DNA from: Pseudomonas fragi
GTDB taxonomy: Bacteria; Pseudomonadota; Gammaproteobacteria; Pseudomonadales; Pseudomonadaceae
Reading direction: 5' to 3'
DNA length: 64,000 nt
Assembly: GCF_025426255.1 (NCBI RefSeq)
Contig: NZ_CP104861.1
Span: forward strand, 3,038,001 to 3,102,000
This document shows positions 56,412 to 64,000 of the stretch, in pieces. The translations under genes were made by a program, and so were the position numbers. The notes below the pieces were generated by a model. That model was not told the DNA's origin and searched no databases. It saw only the letters and a program-made list of their open reading frames with translations. Every line of letters begins with the position of its first letter. The stretch's first letter is position 1.

Positions 56412-58838
56412 TCAGCGGTTTGACGAGTCCTTGGCGGCAACGCTCGGCTTGAGCGGGTAATGCCCGGCAGGCACATCCTGGCCCCGGGGTTTAACCTTGA
56501 CCAACGGGCGCCCCAGATTGAACCAGGCCGCCAGCGCAGGCAGTAAAAAGATCGCCCCGAGCACGTTAACCAGGAACATGAACGACAGCAGCACACCCAT
56601 ATCGGCCTGGAACTTCAAGGGGGCAAAGGCCCAGGTACAAACACCGATGGACATGGTCAGTGCAGTAAAAACCGCCGCCGTACCGCGTTGGCACATGGCC
56701 TGGTAGAAGGCGTTACGCAGGTCCTTGCCGTCGGCCATTTCATGGGCAATCCGCTCGTACAGGTAGATCCCGTAATCGACCCCGACGCCCACGCCCAGCG
56801 CCATCACCGGCAACGTCGCGACTTTCAGACCGATTCCCAGGGTTGCCATCAGGGCATTACACAGGATCGCGACAATCGCCAACGGCACCAGAATGCACAG
56901 TACTGCGCGCAATGAGCCAAAGGTCAGCCAGCAGAACAGCGCCACCGAGCCGAACAGGGCAGCGAGCATCACCACCTCGGCCTGCTTGACCGCTTCGTTG
57001 GACGCGGCCATCACACCGACGTTGCCGCCCGCCATCAGAAACTCCACATTCGGACCTTGCAGACCGGCAATGATGCGCTGGGTTTCGTCGACCACATGGC
57101 TCACCGTCGCACCTTCGTGGTCGGTTAGAAACACCAGTATCTGCATGCGCTGGCAGCCTTCAGTCACCAGCCCGTCATCCGGCATGTAAGCACGGGATCC
57201 CTGGCTCAAACCGCGTTCGGAACCCGGGATCGCCGACCAGCGCGGGTTGCCTTCGTTATTGCCGGCAATCACGGTTTTACCCATGCCCGCCACACTCTGT
57301 ACCGACTGCACCCCGGCCACGCTGCGGATCTGAAAGTCGAACGACTCGATGGCCCGCATCACCTGCGGCGCCAGGCAACCTTCTTCAATGCCTTTGACCT
57401 GTACAAACACCGACATCACATCCAGACCAATGGAGTAGCTGTTAATGATCTTCTGGTTGTCCTGGTTGTAACGCGAGTCTGCCCGCAGTTCCGGCGCACC
57501 AACGCCAATATCGCCTACCGCTAGATCCCGGGCCTTCCAGGCGCCGACGCCGAGCAGCAACAGGCTGACTACAAAGACTGCCAACGCTGGTTTCGGCTCG
57601 GCCAGCGCCGACAGCCGCCACCACAATGCGTGCTTGCCCTGAACCTTGAGTCCTTGCGCCAGAGCGCTCGGCTCGAGCTTCAAATACGACAGGATGATCG
57701 GCAGCATCAGCTTGTTGGTGATGATCATCAGCATCACCCCAATGCACGCGGTCACGCCCAGCTCATGCACGATGGGAATATCGATCAGCATGATCACGCC
57801 AAAGCCCAGGGCATTCATCAGCAAGGCCAGGGAGCCGGGGATGAAAATCTTGCAAAAGGCACCGCGCGCCGCCTGCACCGACGAGCAGCCGCCCAGCACA
57901 TCCTGTTTCCAGGCATTGGTCATCTGTACCGCATGGGACACGCCAATCGAGAAGATCAGGAACGGCACCAGAATCGACATCGGGTCGATCCCCAGCCCCA
58001 GCAAAGGCAGCAACCCCAGCAGCCAGACCACCGGCAACAGCGCCACAGCCAGAGCCACGACGGTCAGCCGCCATGAGCGTGAATACACCCACAGCATCAG
58101 GGCCGTGATCACAAAGGCAATCACAAAGAAGCCGATCACTGTAGTCAGCCCTTCAACCACATCTCCCACCAGCTTGGCAAAGCCGACGATATTGATCTCG
58201 ATCTCGTCATTGCTGTACTTGGAGCGAATATCCTCAAGCCGCTTGGCGACCTCGGCATACGACACCGACTTGCCGGTCTGGGGGTCCAGATCCTGCAGGT
58301 CGGCGCGCACCATCGAGGAGGTCAGGTCGTTGGCTACCAAGCGTCCGACCTGCCCCGAACGGGCGACGTTGTTGCGTACCTGGGACAGGTCCTCGGCCGA
58401 GCCAGTAAAGCGCGGAGGCACCACCACATCACCAAAAAAACCGTCTTCAGTAATTTCGATGTAACGCACATTGGCGGTAAACAACGAAGTCACACTGGCG
58501 CGACTGACACCATTGATGAAGAAAACATCATCCGTAACCTTGCTCAGGGTTTCGAGGTATTGGCGGTTATAGATATCGCCCTCGCCCTTCCACTTCACGC
58601 TGACCAAAAAGCGGTTGGCGCCGGTGAAGTACTGGCTGAAGTTGAGGAAGTTGACCATAAACGCGTTGCGTACCGGGATCTGCTTGTTAAAGCCCGGGTC
58701 CAATTGCGTATGGGTAGCGCTGTAACCCAGGGCCAGGGTCAACAGCACAAACAGCGCCAGCAAACCCTTGCGCCAAGTAATCAACAGGTCGGCGATACGC
58801 TCGACCACACGGTTTATCGCAGTTTTCTGACTACTCAC
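56412..58838 (-). CDS. RND/MMPL-family transporter
   Basis: 808 residues, two homologous halves each with a periplasmic loop and about six helices. MMPL-type features: PFLIFSIGVSHAVQMTNAWK, VMALGVGVGVDYGIYLYERI. It belongs to the hydrophobe-exporter branch (hopanoid/lipid/sterol-like transport) rather than the AcrB type. The start overlaps the YCF48-like gene by four bases, a pairing I associate with clusters for degradation of steroids and other hydrophobic compounds, where the pair handles substrate uptake. No DUF1302/DUF1329 outer-membrane partners are visible. Confidence 0.88.
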   Translation of the reverse strand: MSSQKTAINRVVERIADLLITWRKGLLALFVLLTLALGYSATHTQLDPGFNKQIPVRNAFMVNFLNFSQYFTGANRFLVSVKWKGEGDIYNRQYLETLSKVTDDVFFINGVSRASVTSLFTANVRYIEITEDGFFGDVVVPPRFTGSAEDLSQVRNNVARSGQVGRLVANDLTSSMVRADLQDLDPQTGKSVSYAEVAKRLEDIRSKYSNDEIEINIVGFAKLVGDVVEGLTTVIGFFVIAFVITALMLWVYSRSWRLTVVALAVALLPVVWLLGLLPLLGLGIDPMSILVPFLIFSIGVSHAVQMTNAWKQDVLGGCSSVQAARGAFCKIFIPGSLALLMNALGFGVIMLIDIPIVHELGVTACIGVMLMIITNKLMLPIILSYLKLEPSALAQGLKVQGKHALWWRLSALAEPKPALAVFVVSLLLLGVGAWKARDLAVGDIGVGAPELRADSRYNQDNQKIINSYSIGLDVMSVFVQVKGIEEGCLAPQVMRAIESFDFQIRSVAGVQSVQSVAGMGKTVIAGNNEGNPRWSAIPGSERGLSQGSRAYMPDDGLVTEGCQRMQILVFLTDHEGATVSHVVDETQRIIAGLQGPNVEFLMAGGNVGVMAASNEAVKQAEVVMLAALFGSVALFCWLTFGSLRAVLCILVPLAIVAILCNALMATLGIGLKVATLPVMALGVGVGVDYGIYLYERIAHEMADGKDLRNAFYQAMCQRGTAAVFTALTMSIGVCTWAFAPLKFQADMGVLLSFMFLVNVLGAIFLLPALAAWFNLGRPLVKVKPRGQDVPAGHYPLKPSVAAKDSSNR

Positions 58839-59815
58839 TGGGCACCTCCCAGCGCCGCAACACCACCATCAGCGCCCTGGAACACACCGCGCTCGCCGCC
58901 CACCAGCAAGCGCCGAGAGCCGATCAATACCGCCGAAGTCAGTGTGCCCAGACCCGGCAGACGAGTAGCGCTGACCAGCGCACCATTACCATCCAGACGC
59001 ACCAGCGAGCTGCCCGCGCCGACAATCAGCAAGCCCCCGCCATTGGGCAACAGAGCATGCCCGTAGAGGGGCAACTGATTGCCAACATTCACCGCCTGCC
59101 AGGTCTGGCCAAAGTTCTGGCTGACAAACACATGGCCGCGCATGCCGTAGGTCACCCAGCGATCCGGGCTCAAGCGCACCACGCCAAACAATGAACCGTT
59201 GTAGAACGGAGCCAGCTTCTCCCAACTGCGGCCCGCATCGTCACTGCGCAACACCAGCCCTTGCTCGCCGACCACCATCCGCCGACCGTCGGCACCGCCG
59301 TCCATGCCGTTCAGGTGGGCACTGTCCACCTCCAATGGCTGGGCTTGCCAAGTGCGACCGTCATCATCGGACTGGTAGAACTTGCCAAAACTACCGAACG
59401 CCAGCACACGATTACCGCCCGCACTCCAGACACCCAGCAACGGTTCGGCGATTTCAGCGTCATAGCGAACCTCGGACCAGTTCGTGCCTGCATCATCAGA
59501 GCGCAGAATCCAGCCATCATGACCCACTGCCAGCAAGCTTTTGTCTTGCAGTGCCACCAGTGCGGTCAGGGTCAAATCACGTTGTGGCTTGACCGCAGCC
59601 GACTGCCAGGACACACCCTGATCATCGCTGAGCAAAATATTGCCGCGTTCACCCACTGCAACTACACGCTGATCGAGATACAGCATGCCGTTGATTTGCA
59701 GACGATCGGGGCGCAACTGGGCCGAAGCGACGTTAGAGGCATGGCGGGGGGAGAAGGTAAACGCGATGGTTGCAGCGACAATCAGGCAAACCAGATAGCC
59801 GATTATTGAGCGCAT
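58835..59815 (-). CDS. YCF48/BNR-repeat protein
   Basis: 326 residues. N-terminal hydrophobic stretch (GYLVCLIVAATIAFTFS, a signal or anchor), then a seven-bladed BNR/Ycf48 beta-propeller with repeated SDDQGVSW, SDDAGTNW, SDDDGRTW, SDDAGRSW and SQNFGQTW motifs at roughly 35-residue spacing. Annotated in many genomes as a photosystem II stability factor-like protein, though here no photosystem exists; its role with the RND partner is unknown. First gene of the block. Confidence 0.88.
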   Translation of the reverse strand: MRSIIGYLVCLIVAATIAFTFSPRHASNVASAQLRPDRLQINGMLYLDQRVVAVGERGNILLSDDQGVSWQSAAVKPQRDLTLTALVALQDKSLLAVGHDGWILRSDDAGTNWSEVRYDAEIAEPLLGVWSAGGNRVLAFGSFGKFYQSDDDGRTWQAQPLEVDSAHLNGMDGGADGRRMVVGEQGLVLRSDDAGRSWEKLAPFYNGSLFGVVRLSPDRWVTYGMRGHVFVSQNFGQTWQAVNVGNQLPLYGHALLPNGGGLLIVGAGSSLVRLDGNGALVSATRLPGLGTLTSAVLIGSRRLLVGGERGVFQGADGGVAALGGAQ

Positions 59816-60003
59816 GGTCGATGCCTCGCTGCACGATTCAGTTGCTGGGCAGAGTTCATGCAGCCAGTCCTCTTTTTATAATCGTGGATGCTCTGGCTAC
59901 CTACTCGGCGAGGTGCCAGAACCTGCCTTCGATCATCGGACTGGTCAGTCACGGGCACATCGTCCAAATGGCCTAGCCCTGATGGTGGGTGATGCACGCC
60001 ACC

Positions 60004-60041
60004 TGTAGCCGCTGACGAGCTACGCGAGGCTGCGGCTACAG
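60004..60041. repeat. Single REP hairpin
   Basis: TGTAGCCGCTGACGAGCTAC then GCGAGGCTGCGGCTACA, a short self-complementary REP next to the repeat at 60046. Confidence 0.8.
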
Positions 60042-60045
60042 AGAT

Positions 60046-60084
60046 GCTCCCACTGGGGCTTGACCTGGAACAGAGTATCTACAG
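60046..60084 (+). repeat. 39-base repeat shared with 42389-42427
   Basis: GCTCCCACTGGGGCTTGACC continuing to CTACAG; one mismatch to the copy at 42389. Lies nine bases before the end of the MATE gene. Confidence 0.85.
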
Positions 60085-60092
60085 AGAGTGGC

Positions 60093-61448
60093 TCAAACCA
60101 GCCGCTGAATCTGCTTGTGCCGCCAGACCAGCCGGTAGTAAGCGGTCTGCAAGCCCAGCATGGCGATATAGGTCACCGGGAACGCCATCCATACGCCCTC
60201 AAGCCCAAAATGCGCATTGAGCGCATAGGCCACCGGCAACTCGATGCACAGCACGCAGAAAATCGTGATTCCCATCGGCACCAGTACTACGCCGCTGGCA
60301 CGCATGATCCCGCCGATAACTGCCTGGAAGCCAAATACCAGAATGCTCCACAACATGATGTGCAACAGGTGCTCAGCCCGTACACGTGCATCAACGTCGG
60401 TAATAAACAGCCCCAGCAGCCAGTGCGAGAGCACATAGCCCAGCACAATCAGGGCTCCGGTCAGGCACAGGTTGATCAGCAAACCGGTACGCAGGATCGG
60501 CCCAATGCGCTCGATACGCCCGGCACCAATGGCCTGGGCACCCAGAATCGAGGCAGTAATGGCAATCGACAGCGCCGGGAACTGCACGTAGTTAACGATC
60601 TGGGTCACCGCGCCATAAGCCGCCGTAGCCTGGGAACCGTGGCTGTTGACCAGCGCCAGAATCACCAGCTCCGACAGCGATAGCACTACCATCTGCACGC
60701 CGGTAGGCAAACCGATGCGCAGCACCTTGCCCAGAATCTCCCGGTTCAGGCGCAATGCAGCCCACAGCTCACGGTCCGGGGCCATCACATGGTTTTTATG
60801 GCGCAGGCGCAGCACCAAAAACAGCATGGCCAGAATATTACCCACCAGCCCCGCATAGGCCGCGCTTTGAATGCCCATCGGTGGCAGCCCGATCCAGCCG
60901 AGGATAAGGGCCGGGGTCAATAGCAAGCCCACCGCCGTAGACACCATCAGCGCCAGCAACGGCGAAACCGTATCACTGACCCCACGCAGTATTTGCGTAA
61001 AAAGAATAAACACCAGCAGCAACGGCATGATCAACATCATCACCCGGGCATAGCCGACTGCCTCTTCCAGCACGTCAACCGGTGTGCCCAATGCCTGCAG
61101 GGCTGGCCGTGCCAGCAGGCTGCCCAGCACCGCCGCCAGCAGGCCGATCAGCGCACCAAGGGTCAAGGTAGCCCCGGTGATCTGTTTGACCATCGTGGTC
61201 TCCCGCGCGCCCCAGGCCTGGCCAATCAGCACCGACGCACCGGCCCCCAGACCAATCACCAGCGCGATAAAGAAGAACACGATGGGAAACATTCCCGACA
61301 CAGCAGCCAGCGCCTGGGTGCCGAGCAGTTGCCCGACATAAATCCCGTTGAGGGTGCCGGAAAAGCTCTGCAGGAAGTTGGACAGCACCATCGGCGCGAG
61401 GAAAATCAGGTAGGTTCGCCACAGCGGCCGTTGCGAGGGGGTTTGCAT
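60093..61448 (-). CDS. MATE family efflux transporter
   Basis: 451 residues from the ATG giving MQTPSQRPLWRTYLIFLAPM; about 12 helices. LSNFLQSFSGTLNGIYVGQL at helix 1-2, IGLGAGASVLIGQAWGARE, and repeated ISILGAQAIGAGRIERI pattern of the MATE (NorM/DinF) fold. Na+ or H+ coupled drug/metabolite export. Upstream lies the divergent two-component system. Confidence 0.9.
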   Translation of the reverse strand: MQTPSQRPLWRTYLIFLAPMVLSNFLQSFSGTLNGIYVGQLLGTQALAAVSGMFPIVFFFIALVIGLGAGASVLIGQAWGARETTMVKQITGATLTLGALIGLLAAVLGSLLARPALQALGTPVDVLEEAVGYARVMMLIMPLLLVFILFTQILRGVSDTVSPLLALMVSTAVGLLLTPALILGWIGLPPMGIQSAAYAGLVGNILAMLFLVLRLRHKNHVMAPDRELWAALRLNREILGKVLRIGLPTGVQMVVLSLSELVILALVNSHGSQATAAYGAVTQIVNYVQFPALSIAITASILGAQAIGAGRIERIGPILRTGLLINLCLTGALIVLGYVLSHWLLGLFITDVDARVRAEHLLHIMLWSILVFGFQAVIGGIMRASGVVLVPMGITIFCVLCIELPVAYALNAHFGLEGVWMAFPVTYIAMLGLQTAYYRLVWRHKQIQRLV

Positions 61449-61595
61449 GAACAAAGTGCCTGAAGAAATTAACAACGGGGGTTATACCGCAAATGTATCC
61501 GTATGTTCCTGTTGAACATGAACATAACCACGACCGGGCTCAACACCTGAACATGGGTTTTTCGACTACCCTTGCTGACGGTTTGCTGAACATGA

Positions 61596-61611
61596 AGAAA
61601 CATTAAGAAAC
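61596..61611 (+). promoter_or_regulatory. AGAAAC direct repeats upstream of the response regulator
   Basis: AGAAACATTA and AGAAACGTTT, ten bases apart, in the gap between the MATE gene and the response regulator. OmpR-family regulators bind such tandem sites; autoregulation is inferred. Confidence 0.45.
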
Positions 61612-61671
61612 GTTTCAGCTTTTTTGTGGGCAAAATGTGCTTATCGCAGCAAAAGCCCATCAGGTGACGGT

Positions 61672-62355
61672 ATGACCCGTATTTTGACCATTGAAGACGA
61701 TGCCGTAACAGCGAAAGAAATCGTGGCTGAATTGACCAGCCACGGCCTTGAGGTCGATTGGGTAGCCAATGGCCGTGAAGGCCTGGTCCGGGCGGTCAGT
61801 GGCGACTACGACCTGATCACCCTCGACCGCATGCTCCCCGAGCTGGACGGTTTGGCGATCGTGACCACCCTGCGCACCATTGGCGTCAGCACCCCGATTT
61901 TGATGATCAGCGCCCTCTCCGATGTCGACGAGCGGGTACGCGGCCTGCGCGCCGGTGGGGATGACTACCTGACCAAACCTTTTGCCAGCGACGAAATGGC
62001 GGCCCGGGTTGAAGTTCTGTTACGACGCAAAAGCCCGGTCGACAAGTTCGAAACCTCATTGCGGGTTTGCGATCTGGAACTCAACCTGATTACCCGCGAA
62101 GCCAGCCGCAACGAGCAACAGCTGAGCCTGCTGCCCACCGAATTCAAACTGCTGGAATTCTTGATGCGCAACACCGGGCAAATCCTCTCGCGCATGATGA
62201 TTTTCGAGGAAGTCTGGGGCTATCACTTCGACCCGGGCACCAACCTGATCGACGTGCATATCGGTCGCCTGCGCAAAAAAATCGACCCGCCCGGCCAAGT
62301 GCCTCTGATTCGCACCGTTCGAGGCTCGGGTTATGTCATTGCCGAACCCCTCTAA
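61672..62355 (+). CDS. OmpR-family response regulator
   Basis: 227 residues from the ATG giving MTRILTIEDD; the frame is open further upstream without support. Receiver domain with acceptor Asp52 (ITLDRMLPELDG), Thr/Ser and Lys pocket (KPFASDEMAAR), then a winged helix (PTEFKLLEFLMRNTGQI, VHIGRLRKKID, IRTVRGSGYV). Overlaps the kinase by 23 bases. Confidence 0.93.
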   Translation: MTRILTIEDDAVTAKEIVAELTSHGLEVDWVANGREGLVRAVSGDYDLITLDRMLPELDGLAIVTTLRTIGVSTPILMISALSDVDERVRGLRAGGDDYLTKPFASDEMAARVEVLLRRKSPVDKFETSLRVCDLELNLITREASRNEQQLSLLPTEFKLLEFLMRNTGQILSRMMIFEEVWGYHFDPGTNLIDVHIGRLRKKIDPPGQVPLIRTVRGSGYVIAEPL

Positions 62356-63721
62356 GGGCTGGCGTTCTTCCAGCAGTCGACTGCTGGCGTTGTACAGTTT
62401 TCTGTTCGTGGCCTGGAGCTGCATCCTCATGGGGGTGCTGTATTACGAAGTCTCGGATTACCTGGGCAACCTGGCCAAGCATTCACTGATGCAGCGCCAG
62501 CATTTGTTTGCCCGGTTCGAAGGCGAGCAACTGGACGAAGCGCTGGCCACCAGCATGACGTTCGATATGCGTGCAGTTGATGCCTATGGGCTGTTCGACG
62601 CGCAACACAAGCCGCTGAGCGGCCCGATCCAGACAATCCCTGCTGGCTTGCCGCTGGATGGCCAGATCCACGCCTTGAGCACCTGCATCGACTCCGACGA
62701 TCCCAACCTGCCGCAAGACAGCTGCGATGCCGTGGCCAGCCAGACCAATGACGGGCGCTGGCTGGTACTGGTGCGCGACAACGGCTCGCTGTTTGCCGTC
62801 ACCCGGATCATTTTGCACGCGCTGTTCTGGGGCTTGTCGCTGACCATTATCCCAGGGATTGCGGGCTGGCACTTGTTGCGCAGGCGCCCGCTGCAGCGCA
62901 TCCGAGCCATCCAGGCCAGCGCCGAAGCCATTGTCGCCGGGGATTTGACCTACCGCCTGCCGTTGTCCAATCGCCGTGACGAGCTGGACATGCTCGCCGC
63001 TATTGTCAACGCCATGCTCGACCGTATCGAACGGCTGATGCACGAGGTCAAGGGCGTGTGCGACAACATCGCCCACGACCTGCGTACCCCGCTCACTCGC
63101 CTGCGGGCGCAGCTCTACAGAATTCGACAGCAAGCCGTGGAAGGTTCGCCCGAAGCGCTGCAACTGGACGAAGTGATTGGCGAAACCGACACCCTGATGG
63201 CGCGTTTTCGCGGCTTGCTGCGTATTTCCGAGCTGGAAGACCATCAACGGCGCTCGGGCTTTGTGCAACTCGACCCACTGCCCTTGCTGCAAGAACTGTA
63301 CGACTTTTACCTGCCACTGGCTGAAGAGGGCCAGGTCACGTTGACTCTCGACGCAGCGCAAACATTGCCCAGCCTGACAGGCGATCGGGCGCTGCTGTTC
63401 GAGGCGCTGGCCAACCTGCTGAGCAACTCGATCAAATTCACCCCACCCGGTGGTGAAGTGATCTTGCGTGCCACAGACGATGGCGCCAGCCCGCGCATTG
63501 AGGTGCTCGACACCGGCCCCGGTATCCCCGAAGCCGAGCGGGTCGCCGTGTTCCAGCGCTTTTACCGTTGTGATGACAAGCACGGTGGTTTTGGCCTTGG
63601 GCTGTCCATCGTCGCCGCCATCGTCAGCCTGCATGGCTTTACTTTGGACGTCAGTAACCGCGAAGGCGGCGGCGCCTGGCTAACTCTGCATTGCCGGCAA
63701 AGTCTGATAAATCAGGGGTAG
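62333..63721 (+). CDS. Sensor histidine kinase (partner of the upstream regulator)
   Basis: 462 residues. Two membrane helices (about 18-37 and 158-178) flank a periplasmic sensor of ~120 residues. A HAMP linker follows, then His248 in NIAHDLRTPLTRLR, N-box FEALANLLSNSIKF, and DTGPGIPEAE and GFGLGLSIV. PmrB/QseC-like size; stimulus unknown. Starts within the end of the regulator gene (23-base overlap), so expression is coupled. Confidence 0.93.
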   Translation: MSLPNPSKGWRSSSSRLLALYSFLFVAWSCILMGVLYYEVSDYLGNLAKHSLMQRQHLFARFEGEQLDEALATSMTFDMRAVDAYGLFDAQHKPLSGPIQTIPAGLPLDGQIHALSTCIDSDDPNLPQDSCDAVASQTNDGRWLVLVRDNGSLFAVTRIILHALFWGLSLTIIPGIAGWHLLRRRPLQRIRAIQASAEAIVAGDLTYRLPLSNRRDELDMLAAIVNAMLDRIERLMHEVKGVCDNIAHDLRTPLTRLRAQLYRIRQQAVEGSPEALQLDEVIGETDTLMARFRGLLRISELEDHQRRSGFVQLDPLPLLQELYDFYLPLAEEGQVTLTLDAAQTLPSLTGDRALLFEALANLLSNSIKFTPPGGEVILRATDDGASPRIEVLDTGPGIPEAERVAVFQRFYRCDDKHGGFGLGLSIVAAIVSLHGFTLDVSNREGGGAWLTLHCRQSLINQG

Positions 63722-63867
63722 ACCAATTTTGCACAATACCTGTGGGAGTGAGTGGCGCCACTACATATACCAAAATAGAATATTTAAATCGTTTTATATT
63801 CTTTTTTAAAAGCTAATTTTCCTGCAAGACTCTCGTCATAACTCTTCCAACTCATGATGAGAACGAA

Positions 63868-64000
63868 ATGAAAAAACTCACTGCCCTCACCGCTCTGACC
63901 CTGGCTGTTTTGTCTGGCCTGGCCCACGCCGATCGTCTGGATGACATCAAAAAATCCGGTGTGCTGCGCGTGGCGTCGTTTGACAGCAACCCGCCGTTTG
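63868..64000 (+). CDS. Amino acid ABC transporter solute-binding protein, 5' end
   Basis: The gene runs off the window; 44 codons are visible. Signal peptide MKKLTALTALTLAVLSGLAHA, then DRLDDIKKSGVLRVASFDSN typical of SBP_bac_3 periplasmic binding proteins. A probable promoter region lies in the 146-base A/T-rich gap upstream. Confidence 0.85.
   Translation, partial: MKKLTALTALTLAVLSGLAHADRLDDIKKSGVLRVASFDSNPPF

Noticed and set aside
58835..59815. Photosystem II assembly factor
   Set aside because: Family label only; no photosynthesis genes occur here and the protein is a general BNR/YCF48 propeller.

Overview
The window is a chromosomal segment of a Pseudomonas, most likely from the P. fragi / P. 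psychrophila branch of the fluorescens lineage. This placement is inferred from gene content. It has the gacA-uvrC-pgsA-tRNA-Gly block typical of the genus, REP elements of Pseudomonas type, and a 293-residue lipase at 20253-21134. The lipase's Ser83/Asp238/His260 triad and overall sequence match what I remember of the characterised P. fragi lipase. No rRNA, CRISPR array, integrase or transposase was seen.

Layout. 1-1372: 3' part of a hybrid sensor kinase. 1761-14223: a secretion region with a secreted lytic polysaccharide monooxygenase (LPMO), a cytochrome b561, a complete one-direction type II secretion operon gspC-D-E-F-G-H-I-J-K-L-M with overlapping or abutting genes, and a prepilin peptidase. 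The LPMO is the obvious candidate substrate. 14266-17525 (minus strand): gacA, uvrC, pgsA, tRNA-Gly(GCC) and a terminator. 17675-18346: a divergent repressor / small DNA-binding protein pair that looks like a prophage-type switch. 18596-20142: a DAHP synthase preceded by two aromatic-rich leader peptides with a strong terminator between them, which is the most striking regulatory structure here. 20253-22395: lipase, PpiC and 3-hydroxybutyrate dehydrogenase.

22544-30450 is acyl-CoA catabolism, probably of branched-chain amino acids: HIBCH-like hydrolase plus acyl-CoA dehydrogenase on the plus strand. A convergent minus-strand operon carries acyl-CoA synthetase, SDR, thiolase, acyl-CoA dehydrogenase and enoyl-CoA hydratase. 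30596-32736 is selD-selU (2-selenouridine in tRNA). 33785-35481 is etfBA, which could take electrons from the several acyl-CoA dehydrogenases. 35558-40469 holds an NCS1 permease, an acyl-CoA dehydrogenase / CaiB-family CoA-transferase pair and a HutC-like GntR regulator, with a HutC-like box before the CoA-transferase.

40550-49750 is mixed: DUF1275 membrane protein, histidine phosphatase, small lipoprotein, an ABC uptake pair (no ATPase) with an FAD amine oxidase and divergent IclR regulator, a YraQ-type permease and a SulP transporter. 49736-59815 is a minus-strand block that looks like one hydrophobic-compound (possibly steroid or terpenoid) catabolic module: AraC regulator, MFS transporter, KshA-like Rieske oxygenase, two SDRs, LuxR regulator, RND/MMPL transporter and a YCF48-type beta-propeller. 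The window ends with a MATE exporter, an OmpR/HK two-component pair and the start of a solute-binding protein. REP elements and mosaic repeats sit at 32805, 42262, 42346, 46604, 53174 and 60004.
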